From contig JACATO010000999.1 in NCBI GenBank assembly GCA_018389105.1, positions 434,001-498,000 on the forward strand: a stretch of 64,000 bases of DNA, in the 5' to 3' direction. This document shows positions 11,401-24,636 of this stretch, piece by piece (the stretch's first letter is position 1; the number at the start of each line of letters is the position of its first letter). This stretch comes from Nautilus pompilius (lineage: Eukaryota > Mollusca > Cephalopoda > Nautilida > Nautilidae). The notes below the pieces were generated by a model. The model did not search any database. It was not told the DNA's origin and saw only the letters and a list, made by a program, of their open reading frames with translations. The translations under genes and the position numbers were made by a program.

Positions 11401-12628
11401 TTTGAAACGTAATGGTACTGATAACTAATGGAGCAGATGAGAGATAAAACGTTTTCGCCAAACGCGTCGTTACCTTAGCTAGAAAGGATAAATCAGTGAT
11501 TTACTGAATGTGCAGACTGTCCCCGCTTATTGTCATTGTTACGATGTCATCATTCACGCTAAGAGGATTCGTCGATTTTCCCGTCAAACTTTTATAAACT
11601 CTTCCTTCTTTTTCTCCGTCATGTTGTTTATTATGCCGAATAAAGACGAGCTGTATCCGAGCGCGTCTACTCGCTCCTTCGTTTAGCCTCGGTAAGTGGC
11701 CGACCTTGGTCTTGGGAAATTTCTAACGTCTGAGAGCTTTGACACAGACTCTCTACTTCTTTCCCGTTTTCTACCAACTTCTCTGCCTCGGATTCAGACG
11801 CTTCTCCATCCCCCCCTTTTTTAACCATTTAGGAACGGGGTCTCACCAAATAATTATCAGACCCGCTCTTCACGTTTAGCAGACGGCAAGACTGTCGACC
11901 TCGGCCAAAGAGTGACACCCCAGCAACATTCTCCTTAAAGTACAGATAACTGCTTTCAGAGCTCGGAAAAACAATGCTATTCAATAAAACCCCAGAGACA
12001 AGAAGAAAAAAAATTTGTCAAACTTCTACTTGGTTGTTGCATACGGTTATTAATTAAATCTCATTGTCACTTCTTGCAATCGTCTCGACAAGAACCAGAA
12101 TACGAGCCAGTGCGATTTATTAACCGTAATGAATTTGTCTCCACAAGAAAAGCCCACGTTACGGATGCTTAGTGCCGATGGTTTATTACAGTTCAGATCG
12201 CACTGCATCCACCGACACGGACCTCTCCAAATCGTCCTTGTAACGTGCTACTGCAGTCATTTGGTCACAAGCACTCTACAGGTGTAGATATCGCTGCAAA
12301 AAGAAAAACAAAATTCTATAGCGGAACTTTTATCTTTGTTCTTTGCACATTTCAGTTACAGATCGGAGAATCTATCTATCTATCAGCTATCAGTTGGCTG
12401 CTTGGCATCACTTGAGGAGAGCTGCCCCAGTTCCTGCGCCTCGTTTTCTTTCTATTCATTTCGCGACCCGACCAGTTCTTCCCTTCTCTCCTCCCTCGGT
12501 TCATTTGTTTTATTTATTAGGTAAACTATAAACCAGCCACCCTCGGTAACTCATATCAGCTATCGCTCGTTCTCAGCCAACTTTTATCATCGCGCGCCTT
12601 ATCTCTGGCTCCGAGGTATTTAACAGAA
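11401..12628. other. No gene recognised
   Basis: Mixed-composition sequence with no recognisable coding block, RNA gene or repeat. Confidence 0.5.
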
Positions 12629-12634
12629 ATCTCT

Positions 12635-12666
<32 letters not shown>

Positions 12667-12847
12667 CCCCACCTCTCTCTCCCCCCATCTCTCCCCCATC
12701 TCTCTCTTCCCTCTCTCCCTCTCTCACCCTCCCCTCTCTCCTCTCCTCTCCCTCTCTCTCTCTCTCTCTCCCCCCATCTCTCCCCCCCCTATCTCTCCTC
12801 TCCTCTCTCCCTCTCTCTCTCTCCTCATCTCTCTCTCTCTCTCTCTA
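12629..12847. repeat. CT-rich microsatellite, interrupted
   Basis: About 220 bp of almost uninterrupted pyrimidine on the + strand: CT runs broken by CCCC and CCAT blocks. This is a polypurine-polypyrimidine tract able in principle to form triplex DNA. Confidence 0.95.
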
Positions 12848-15800
12848 TTAGAGTTCTCTTTAACTCGGACAACTTACACATTTCCTATCCACAATTTACT
12901 TCTTAGACATTAGAATGCTCGAGCAGTTTAGCGCGCTAGTTGAATACGTCGATCAGCCGGAGATCCTCCATTACAAAAAAGGGGAAAAAAAGAAAAATTC
13001 ATTAGTAATAATGTTCTCCTACCTATGGAAATTGTTCACTGGTAATTTCGCAGGTTTACTTGCGTCTGTCAATTTGCTTTTGTTCCGTTAACTGTCTCGG
13101 TCCTTTAACTAACAGATACCGACTTTTAACTGCATTATGGGTAAGAGATTTTTTACTCAGCTGCAGTCGTAGTTCCCGCCCGCCTCTAGCGAAAGACGAA
13201 GTCGACTGTTATCTGGTCAACTCGATTAACGTCTCAACTGACAACAGAAAAATATATACGATTTTATGCAAAAAAAAAAGAGAAAGAGAACAAATTGAAA
13301 TGCGACGTAATTGTCGTCTCTTGCAGCCACAAGATGTCGAATCGTAAAAGTGCCAGGAGGCCAGTTTCCCGCAATATATTCACTGCCAAAATCTACAGCC
13401 GGGACCAAAAGTTGTGCATCACCCTGGAAATAACGATAGCAAAACATCCAATCATCTCTTGACACTTGCACCTGCTACCTACGACCTCTCCTAAAGGTCT
13501 GCTTTTGCTATACTTCCGTCGCACTTGTCGTCATGACTGATAAAGCCCTGTAAAGTCGTTTCAGAAATCGTTGCCTCATTTCGCGATCTTGACCATTTTT
13601 TTTTTGCTAACAACGATTATAAGAGCAATGCCAACATGAGTCAGGGCAAAGACAGACAGTTGTACAGGCCGCCAAGAAAGCTGCACGAGAGTAAACTTAA
13701 TATTAATTCACAAACAATAACAAATGGGCTGCAGGAAAGAGTAGCCAGAAAGAAGCCATTTATCAGTAAGAGAAGGGAAGCAAGCGACCGCTGCTCGTAG
13801 AATTGCTGAATAGGGTTTCATGGAGAGATGAAGTAAAACAGGCTAATTTCTATTCTAGCTTGTTGGCGGGAGCAGCCCGGTGAAGAGTCAGATGAGACAG
13901 AGGTAGTGTCGGAGCGTTCTGTTATCAGGTTATTGAAGTGGAATTCGACTTTTTAAAAAGGGAGAAAAGACGCTTACGTGGAGATTTTGGAAAGAAAAAT
14001 GATACCGTCTGCAAGGAAACTGTTGGGGAGGAATTACATATTCTAGCAGGACGAGGGTTCCGGCCTCACCTGGAAGTTAGTGATGTTGTTTCTGTCTTTG
14101 GAAAATAAAACCAACCGGATTAGCTGTGGAGAGACAGGAAGCAGAGCGAACGTCGAGTCAGCCAAAACTACTGAGCTCTGTAGATGTGCATCCATTGTTT
14201 AAAAATTCCGTCAATCGGCTGAAAATACCTTTTAACTCTGTATATACTGTGCGTGCCCTTAAATGAGCTTTATTGATAGTACAACGATGTTCTTTATGCA
14301 TATCTTAAGACATTTCTTTCAGTGTAGAAAAGTTGGGTTTAGGTGATTTCTTTCTCTCTCTTTTTTTAAAAATTAAAAGTCGCGGAACTCTCTCGGAGAG
14401 GTTAACCGGAAACGGTCGGAATGGCGATCTCCCTGTATTCGATATTACGAGCCGTTCCCTGTCTTTGATCGGCTCTTTGTTCGCCAGTAATCAGATGACA
14501 AATCGCACCTAGGCTAATCTTGGCGTTAACTTTTAATTCCCATGCTTAATGATTGTTTCTCGTAACACCTGCGCTCTCTGCGGGCCCGAAGATCGACGGA
14601 AGGTTAGTCGCTAACGACCCACCAGATATAGCCCTGTGACCCCGTGTTTTTTTTAGGGTAAGACCTTTGAGAATGTTTAAAGAACTCCCGAGAATCCCTC
14701 TGACTCATGGAGCCTCCGATTTTTATTCGGAAACCTCCTTAAAAATATATATATAATAATAAAAGGGGTTTTTTGTTTGTTTGTTTGTTAGACACTGCCT
14801 GATCTCACCTCGTTAAATCATCATCAGCGCAGTCGAAGGGGCTCGCCTGTCCGTTTGATGTATCGAAAGATGACGACTTGGAAAACAGATTTGGCTTTCA
14901 CCGAGCAGGTGCTCGTTACATCATTAAGGCCATTCACCGGGCCGCTTGTTCTTTAAGGACCGTTATTTTCAGAAGGATTCTGCGAAGGCTGTTAAGGATT
15001 CCGGCCGTGTTACATGTATGAGCGGTTAGCGGCAGTTTCTTTGAGGAGGAGACCGATCTCAGCTTGATGTGTCTATCAAATTTTCTAATCTCTGCTTGTT
15101 TAACAAAATAATAATTATTTAAAAAAAAAAAAAAAAGAAATTGCGCGCACATTAAGTAAGAATCAGGGTTCTCGGTGCACCAAGTACGAGTCAACTCCCT
15201 CTCATCTGTTTTATAGGCAAATCTGATTTTGTCGGTTACTTGTGAGAGTCGATTTAGGCTGCTACCGTCCACAATGGCAATCAAAACTGTCGGTCGTGCA
15301 CAGGCTCAAAATCTGCAATTATTTTGAAAATCTCTCAAGATTCCTTCAAACGTCTAAAATCCAGACTTAGTAGATCCAATATTCTTAACTGATCGGCGAT
15401 TTTTCGAAGACTTAGCTTAGTAATTTTTCCAAATGCTGGACTTCTTAATCATCGTTGAACTTAATGACTTCACACCTACGGAGCATCTTCCGGATAAGAA
15501 GGATTGATACAGCGAAGATCTAAAACTTTTTAACCTTACGTTTAATACTCTGGTTAATTACCCTTAAAATTTTCCTTTCGCTTTGCTTGCCGTCGAATTA
15601 CACTGATACCTCTTCATGTCTGAGATAATGGTTAACAGCTACTCCAGCCATTCCTCTCTGAAGGTACACTTTCCAGTCCAAGGCCAATCGTATAACTAGT
15701 GAGCAGAGCGCGGCGCGATTTTAGAGTTATGAATCTTGGAAGCAAAACTTTGGTACAGTTGTAGCTTTCAGAAACAGACAACTGTTAAAGAGATTGGACT

Positions 15801-18800
15801 TTCTGAGGTTCTCTCTTTTCCGATATCAATACAATAAAAACTAAAACAGTCAAGACATTTTAAATCCTTAATTATTTTTTTTGGTTCTTCTGATAAAATT
15901 CAAAAGTAATTTTATTACGCTCGGTAAAGACCCCTTTTCTCTAGAACGGTGTAAAGCGCCCGCCCCTGGGTCCTTAGATCGCAGGTCGTTAACGACTCTA
16001 ACAAACAGCCTAATTAGCATCACAACCGATGATCGTCTCTCGGTTTTGGTCGCCTTCCTTTCGTGTTTTTGTTGTTGTTGAACAGATGATTAATGGTGAG
16101 TATTGCAGTTTATATATTCTCTCTTTTTAAAATTGTTTCAGTCATGTTTCATAGGGGGTTGATTGATTGTATGGAGGGAGCTCCCAGCATTCGTTCTGGC
16201 GTGAGTCAGACAAGCCAGCAGCGAACGGAGCCGAGAGCCCTGCCACGGTCAGCGACTGGCTGGGGGTTGGGCCCGGCCGCTCTTTGAAAGGAAAGGTGGG
16301 ATGATGGAAAGTCGCAGGGCCTTGTCTCCGACCACTGCTGTCAGAAACCAGACAACTTCCAGTGGCGTCGTTCCTCTCTCTCGCTCGCCCGCTACCCTCG
16401 GAATAATGGCGCTTAGGAGGAGGGGGCGACAACACAAACGAAAAACAGAGAAGCCCTTTCTTTTTTTCTCCCTTGAGACGAAGTAACAAGCAGCGGTTGT
16501 AGTGACCGGGACTGTATCTGGTTTCCGGCTGACAGATAAAAGTGAAACTAACCCAGACGATTTTGCGCAGCTAGAGACACCGTACGGGATGCAGAAGGGA
16601 GGGAACCTGTCTGGCAGCCAACAAGCCCGAAGATTTGAATTATAGCCCTGGCGCAGCCTGCCAAAATTCGTTCAAATAAAACCAGTTTCCTCTCCCCGCC
16701 GAACGTTTCACGTGGTTTCTTTTCTAATTTATTATTGCCATTACACAGGGCTGCTGATGGACGAGAGGCGGTGGCGATCCGCTGAGCAGTTTCGTGCCAA
16801 ACACTTAAATAATTTATATCTGGTCGAATCGCACGATGACAAATATCCAAATGGCAGAAAGCGATCGCACGGGAAGCCAAAATATTTCCTCGTAAGTCTG
16901 AGTTACCCTCGTCTGGACCTGGACGAAGGAAAATCTTTTAATAGCATCTGAGATAATTGTTCTCTGAAGTTACGAATTAAGATGGCGGGCAGAATAGTGT
17001 TTCTGGCTATACTTTATACGGTTATTTGTGGGTTAGGGCACATCTTTAAACGCTAATAGAGGAACATCCCTGGCGATGATGAATCAGCCGCACGAAGCAA
17101 ACGATGCATCTGACTCGTTTTCGACACTTCGCTTTATTGGAACTAACTACTCAGCCCGTTTCCTGTCGACATCGTCAGAAGAGGCTCCATTAAGAAAACC
17201 TCGTTTTGGTGCCGGTGTATCGAGGATGTGAGATGTGTCCTTTCCTTTGTTGTGAGAGTTTAATCTTTTCTCCAACATGTCACTTCCGGTGACGCTGTTA
17301 CCCACAACATGACCGCGTCGCCGTCAGCGACGTCTTGGTTTTGCTGACTGGGTCCTGATAACTCGAAAAAGTCATCCTTTTCCTTTTCTCAATCAATAAA
17401 AGTCAATTAGTTTTCCCTGATAATAATATTTTATATTTTTTTTTTTACATTTTAAAATATTTGTTTCTCTGTCTGGCGGTTATAATTGCGGCATCCCCTA
17501 TTTGATGTATAGCCCGCCCACTCTTAGCACGTGACTGCTAGAAAATGCATGATAACTGTTGTATTGCATATTATTACTTTCATTACCTATGACTATTTTC
17601 ATGAAAATATCTATTCCGCGCTGAACCCCCTATTCTCGACCCTTCTGTTTCATTCCAGAGGAACTCAATAATGCTGGGATCTGGATACTGACAAGGGTAA
17701 TTCATCATTTTCAGGATCCCATCCGCTCCTTCCCACGACGGTTATTGGTTGCTTGGTTTGGCTGAGCATCCGATGTCATCGTCTCGCTGTATGGTAAAAC
17801 CCGAACCCATCAATCGATGCTCAGAAACTATAGTCTGATGCTGTAAAATTATACGCTTCTTTTCCTCAGAAAGAATTCCATCGATTTTTCAAATTAACTC
17901 TTCAACCTGAGAACCATCGAAATAGCCCCTATTTTCAAATTTATTCATTTATGCTCATCTGAACGCACAACGCACTGGATTTTTGTCCAAACCACTATTC
18001 AAACCTTGAAGTAAAGGTTTCCAGTTGGTTCTCATCCGACCGTAGTACTTTCTACCACTGCTGAGTTCTGTAACACTGATGTTGTCTTGCTCAATCAAAC
18101 CGTTTCATTCCCATGCCGCACATCTAGGGAAGCCTTGCAAGCAACTATACGACCAATCGAGCAAAATTTTCTCAAAGTCTCTTCCGACGTTGTACTGGAA
18201 ATGGGTGTTTCTGAGAGTACTACCGTGGACGGTTTAGTCGTGCGCTGGTAGAGAAGCGATTCGCTTCAGCTTCTCCGCTAATTAATCCGTCTCTTTCTCA
18301 CGCCCACTTTTGGTATGAGTCGGATCTGCGGCTGATTTCTTCGCTTACCGTCTTCCTTACTTCCGGCTGAGAAACTCCCGCTTGTCGAGCTGCTTCGCAT
18401 CTGGTGTGACCAGCTTCGTCAGGGGCAAAATATAAATCCGCCCTGCATTTATAATTTCTTGTCTTGAAGGCGATTTTCACCTGGCGACCAACCAGAGATT
18501 CTTCTATCACAAAAGTGCGTAGACATTCAAACAACTTTTCAAAACTACAGATTGAAAGATGCTCCTCTTATCGGTTTATATTGAAAATATATAAAGCAGT
18601 CTCCGAAAGGTTTTCTGTGATCAAAGACCCAAAGTGAACTTATTCTGACACTTTTTTTTGTCGTGTATGTGCTTTCTTACAGTCTGACTGTCAGTCGATA
18701 CGTCTAATTATGGGAGACGTTTTTTCTATTGTTCGCGCGGTCGTACAGCAGTGACAGGGGGCAGTGATACGGTCTCCCAAAAGGAAGCCTTTCCGAACCT

Positions 18801-19351
18801 GCGCCACGTGAAAATGAGCACTTCCGACTTTGCGGGGAAATCTCTATAGAGCTCTTTAAATTTGAGCGGAAACAGGTGCACCAGGAGAAAACTCAAGGCC
18901 AGCTGTGGAAGAAGCTTTTCCAAGCATGACCGTTCCAAAGGGAAATGAACTTTGGTCTTCCACTCTGGTAGTCCGGTAGGCTCACCACCGCAGCTCAGTT
19001 ACCAAAGTTAGGGATTAATAACTATATACTGGCCAAGCCAAAGTAACAGCAGTGCTACTTTACGTTTGAAAACGTTTCCTGGTAAAGTAAAATAACAATG
19101 TTGGAGATAGCGTATGGCTTTGTAAATCACAGCATACCCTGTCATAGCCAAAATAAAACTAAATCAAGCATTTAAGAAACAAAATCTGTCTTAGTTTCAG
19201 AATCTAATACATATTTTGAAGTGTTTGTGTGTGTGTTTTTTGCCACAGTTTCATGGCCAAACCGTAGACCCCAAACTTTGGCTGAAGTAGGTACTTCAGA
19301 GGGCTTCGGGTACCCAAGTTAAAACAATGAACAACGTTTAGATAAAAGATA
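12848..19351. other. No gene recognised; unassigned sequence
   Basis: About 6.5 kb with no coding block I can identify on either strand. It includes short A runs (15,121-15,136) and a YY1-like AAGATGGCGG at 16,979-16,988. Open frames up to 116 codons are of chance length. A multi-exon gene with small exons could be hidden here, and I cannot exclude it by eye. Confidence 0.4.

Positions 19352-19419
<68 letters not shown>
19352..19419. repeat. (AAT)n microsatellite
   Basis: About 22 perfect AAT units. On the minus strand it yields a poly-leucine open frame that is not a gene. Confidence 0.97.
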
Positions 19420-21186
19420 GCTATTTAAAATCATTCCAAACTTTTTATAGAAGAGCTGAGAATGTCTTGTCCCACCGGTTAACGGGAGTAAGTAGATCCT
19501 CTAGCGCCAGCTCTCGTCGACGCATCGGAGCTGAGTAATTAGCGACTTGGATGACGACTTACCCGGTATTTTCAGAGTGACTGTCCCTGACCTTATGCCA
19601 GCACCCGGTCTTTAGGCTGGTGCCTGTTTAACCGCATTTTGGAGTAATCGGAATTTAAACGCTTCACGATGGCGGAAACGACCGGGCCGGGTTTCGATGG
19701 ACGACAGCGCTCCCAGGGCGGAAGAAGTCCGCCGACCGAACCCTGACGGGGGCTCCTTCTCGTTCTCTCGCTCCAGCGATCGCTTTGTATGCTCACATCT
19801 CTCTCATCCGCCGCATTAAGTCGAAGAATAAACTCTGGCGACTCGTGTGCTCGCGGACGACAGTTCGTAACCAAGTCCTCGGCGTCGTCGCCGCTACGAC
19901 AGGCAATTTTTTTATTGGTTAAGAACTCGCAGATCGTTTTACGTCGTGCAAAACAAATTGTAAAATTAGTGGATTTTCTTTTTAAGATTTAAAAAAAAAG
20001 AGAAAGAATCTGTTAGACTGTTGGTGGTGAAAGCGAGCTGAAGGGATGCGCCAAGAGGGACAGATTTTGAGAGGATGTTCGCGTCCAATCGCCCGTGGAC
20101 AAAGCGGTCGGCCACCCCACCGCCTACTGCCAAAGGCGGTGACGACCCGATTTCAATACCCGGTGTGCACCTTTGTGATATGGTGTCTTCCTTTGTTCAG
20201 TCCAGGGTTTTCCCTGCGGGGTTTTGTGGCGCAGAATGGCTCACCCCACGGCACGAGACTGGAGAACTAAAATTTTAAAAGGCATTTGTTGCTCCTACAC
20301 TTTGTCTGGGGAAGCTTTTGGTCAGACACTACGTGGTTAATAACAAGATTATTCCCCCGGAGTCTGGTTGCGAACGTATTTTATCTGTTATATTCTACTG
20401 ACGTGTAGAGATATATGATGAACCACCAACCAGCCCCTGCCAATTGCGATCTCTCCCCCTCCCTCTGTTCGTGAGATCACGCTCTAACGATTTGTTCGCA
20501 TCCTTTTCCTTAAAATTTTGCACTCGTGTCTTTGGTTCAGTTTTCCTGGACGCACCTGCCTCGGGTTATCAGATTTTTTCGCGTTACTTCTGTTCTGGCC
20601 GGTTAGTGTATAATAACCAGCAAATTATTTCCTGTTGGCTTATATATCCTAATTCTAGCTGAAAACTTTTCGCCAAATATGGCATCAACAGAGCTGTCAG
20701 ATGCATGAAGGTGAACTGTTCGCCAAAGTGCAAGCGTATGTAGTGCCATGACAGTAATATCGGTATATTAAATTAATTAGTTTCCTCTATGGAATGGAAA
20801 TCTCCTCTTTCCCCATTATATACTAACACTATTAATCCGAGCAAAGGTTATGACCTTCGGAACGCGATGCAGCTGCGTAACCCTGACTACGCACTAAATC
20901 TCTGTGTCGGCGACATTTCGAAAGCTGCTCCAAATTTGCGTAACGATTAAAAATCAACAGATGAAGGAGAAACTGCAGATTTTTTATTACCTACATAAAA
21001 TCATCGACTGTAAAAGGACACCGACGAGTTAGCATATTTTACCGCTATTTATATTTGATTTCATTATTAAAACAATAAACATTAATGATCCGAGTAGCTT
21101 ATGAATAGTCTAACTGTTCTAATATCGCTACTTCCGGCCATTTTGTGGCTCAGCTCTTTTCCGAAGGGAGGGTAGAAAAAGTGTAG

Positions 21187-21194
21187 TGACGTCA
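21187..21194. promoter_or_regulatory. Isolated ATF/CREB palindrome TGACGTCA
   Basis: Perfect palindrome, about 220 bp before a YY1-like AAGATGGCGG. A promoter is conceivable, but no transcript start or exon is recognised. Confidence 0.35.
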
Positions 21195-21953
21195 GGACTC
21201 GCACCTGCAACCGTGAAGACGGTGAAAAAACTCATTACAAAAATAAATCTGTTTTAATTATGGTACACATTGAGTTTCAGACTTCAGTATCTCTTTACGA
21301 CACGGATCTAAGATGAGCGAAGCGTTTTCCCGAAAAGAATCCGCTGTTGGGCTCTAGTTAGTTCTAGGATGCGACCTCCCTTGTATGCATTCTGCCAGGT
21401 AGATTTAAAGATGGCGGTATTGCGATAATCGATAGACAGCTTCTCCCAACCTAGACAACTACAGCCATTTCCTTCGCTTTCTCTTTAAAACCGAGGAAAG
21501 GCTCTGAAGGTGCTCAGCCTGCAGCCGTTCTTCCTTTGTGTACTTGCACACCGGAATATGACGTACACGTTTCGATTTAATTCTTATTATTTATAATGGA
21601 ATTGAGAGTGAAGTGGTCTTTGAAAAAAAACTAGGCGAAAATTTCATTTCTAATGTTTTCCAACATTTTGTTGAAAAAAAAATAATTCTTAGCACAATAA
21701 ATAGTCACCTCGCGTATTTAAATGTACAGTATTTTTGACAGCATGCGTGCACAGATAACCGTTGCTTCATTAATGATATTTTCCATATTTCATACATAAT
21801 TTTATCAGGTGCTATATTAACACAGATAAGAATAGGACTGTTAGAAAGTATATACATGTGACGATTATTCTTGTTATATGATATGAGATGGAAATTATTA
21901 TGGCCGCGTTATCAGTTGTAAATGAGAAATTATGTTTCTTGTACATACATACA

Positions 21954-21979
21954 CGTGTGTGTGTGTGTGTGTGTGTGTG
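21954..21979. repeat. (GT)n microsatellite
   Basis: About 13 GT units following ACATACATACAC. Confidence 0.95.
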
Positions 21980-24566
21980 CCGATCATCAGAGATTAGTTC
22001 CTATTAACACTAGAAGCATCCTTTATAGTAAAATGTTTTGCGTTCACTCATCAGAAAACCGAAGACCGAAATGGAAGAGATCATATTCGAGGTAATAGAA
22101 AAGTGACAAAAAGCCAACGGTAATATTATTTCAGGTGTTACTGGTCAGGTGTTAACGAGAGATTAATTAACTGATTTATTTACTGTTACTCTTACAACGA
22201 TTTAATCGACTGTGTTCGGTAATTTTGCCGTTTGATCCGCGTCGTGTGTAGCAGAGGGAAGGCCGGCAAAGTCAAATCGAAAACTTAGTAAGTTTCGTTC
22301 CCCCCGAGGCAGAGAATATCCGAACTCTTCGTCCGTTTTTCGGGCAGATTCCGATCAACAGAATCCTTATATCGTGCGCGTGTAATAGCGCACACTAATG
22401 CGGTGAGTGTATTTGTTCTCCTTCCTTGTAAGCCATGGAGCAGCACTTCGTCGGGCAAATATCGTGACAGCTGGCGTTAACCCAATCTGGCGAGTGGACA
22501 GCGACCGGCTGAGCCGGGCTGGGAAATGGGAGGGTTTTTAAGTTTCGTTTTAGAGTAAATGGGAAGCGGGTTTCGTTGGGGGGGGATCCCTCGCTTCGAC
22601 AGTTTATCGGTGCCTCATCTTCTAGCCCCGCCGCGCTCAGTAGGTTCTGGCTGCCCGGTATAAGAAGATGAATGCGCTGTGACTGCTGGCCAGGGCGATA
22701 CGAAATCTTATTCTCGCTATCGCGGTAAGCGACAGACGGAGACGGGGTTTGCGCCATGTTGGAGGAATCAAAGACCTATCTCGCTTGAACAGGGGGACTT
22801 CCGTACGACAAAATCACATCGAAGCAACTGTCCAATAGGAGCCAGAAACGTGATGTGGATGGCGGATGCACGAAGCGTCTTTCCCGTGCCATGGCGTGTT
22901 CGCTATACCGACCTTTGTTCTGGTAAATGGAGGGGGAAAAAGAGAAAAAAATAATGGTAATTACTTCAATATTTCGACATGTGGATGAAGTTCCCTTTGT
23001 TTTCGGAGGATATTCTTTTCAACTCCGATTAAAATGTCAAGATTGCAATTACAGACGTAATGAGGCTTTTCCGCTTGCGGAGTAATACGCCTACTGAGAG
23101 CCACACTGGAGTGGCCTATTTTTATCTGATATGTCTTTTACGTGTTTGGCGAGGGTTATAATCCTCATAGACATGAAGCTAATAAAAGCTAATCTGCTTG
23201 TTGCGAATGAAAGGGGGTAATAAGAGAAAGTGGAGCTCGCCGAGATATGGGATAGTTTAGGCATTTTTTGAAATTGCTGCTAATTGAGCAGTTAGATAAT
23301 TGCTACGTGTGTGTGCTATGGCTCAGACTTTACCAGCCTCGGCGCAGTTTTGCTTTGAAAACAGATTAATTCTTTTTTCTTCTCATTCCTCTTCACGTTT
23401 TCTCCGCGCAGGAAAGAAATAATTCGAGAAAAGGGGGAGTAGAAGCAGAGAGTTTCATCTGAGAAGATACCAGAAAGTTAAGCCCAGGTCACGTGGGCAA
23501 TAAGTCGTCATTTAACAAGATGGTGTCCGAAACGGACGATTTATGGGGAAGTATTCCGTTTTTTTATAAGAGAGCTGACTGGATATTCAACCATATAAAC
23601 AGTTTAGCAAAAATAAATTGAAATTACCGAACTATACTTAACATCAGAAATACTTTCCACTAAAGCTTCTACCTGGCTGCGAGGACTAGAGCGTTCCCAC
23701 AATGCAACAACTACCAGAAGCCGAGATTAGTTCTAGCGTTAAAGCGAAAGCACACGACGACTGCTTCCCTCCCCTTGATTCTTTGAATAATACGCAGCAC
23801 TTTACTAGGATTTGACCTAATACACCAGGACGTGCTACACCGCAAGATGCTGCTGCCCTGTGCGCTGTGCTACCACACTCCGTGTTCTCCTCTTTCGTAG
23901 CAACTTAGTAATCTGGGTTTGAAAAAAAAGATGGTTCTAAAAATGTGGAAAATCGACAGGCGGTTGATCGATGAGCTTCTAACCTAGCGAGAAAGTTAGG
24001 AAGTGAAGCAGAGATCAGGTTATTTAATGCGCACGCCATTCTGGGTATTCAAGGCGAGATAAGACGACGGGATGTTGGCGAAGCGATGTTTAGAGAAGCG
24101 AGCGGGTTCATTTGGGGCGGGGGTGGAGTGATGGCCCGGCGACTTCGGTGGGCGGCAGGGTTAGTCCAACTGCCGCATTCACGAGTTAGTAACCGTTCAG
24201 TGGCAAGTTCCAGACCAGAAACACGCGCGCAGGGAGTTTTGTTGTGGGGCCTTCATCAGTTATAGGTACAGCTAAAACTAAGCCACCGGCTTCTGTTTCA
24301 ATACTGACAACAGCGTCCCGAAAGATCTCTTTCTCCAGAGACCACGGAGTATGTCCGAACGTCACGGGCCCTGATGCCATCTTCACAGAACCGCCGCCAT
24401 CGTTTTGTTGCTGATGGAGAAGAACTGGTAAAACGGATGCGGGTACCACGTCATCACTCTATGCTAATAGATCGTTGTTTCGTCACGCCCCCCCCCCGCG
24501 TGCCTGATTTTTGTGTTAACGACTTTCCCGTATCATTGTCAGGGTTATTACAAATTAAATATTTCT

Positions 24567-24569
24567 CCT

Positions 24570-24632
<63 letters not shown>
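24567..24632. repeat. (CT)n microsatellite
   Basis: About 66 bp of CT repeat with a single TT interruption. Confidence 0.95.

Positions 24633-24636
<4 letters not shown>

Larger units (their letters stand above)
19420..24566. other. No gene recognised; unassigned sequence
   Basis: No conserved coding region seen. It contains a short GT repeat (21,954-21,979), an isolated TGACGTCA at 21,187-21,194, a YY1-like AAGATGGCGG near 21,409, and rather GC-rich stretches around 19.6-20.3 and 22.4-22.9 kb that could be promoter-like. Confidence 0.45.

Noticed and set aside
18298-18534. Minus-strand frame with CEAARQAGVSQPEVRKTVSEE, resembling a helix-turn-helix of a transposase
   Set aside because: Short, isolated, and no DDE blocks follow. 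Chance resemblance is likely.
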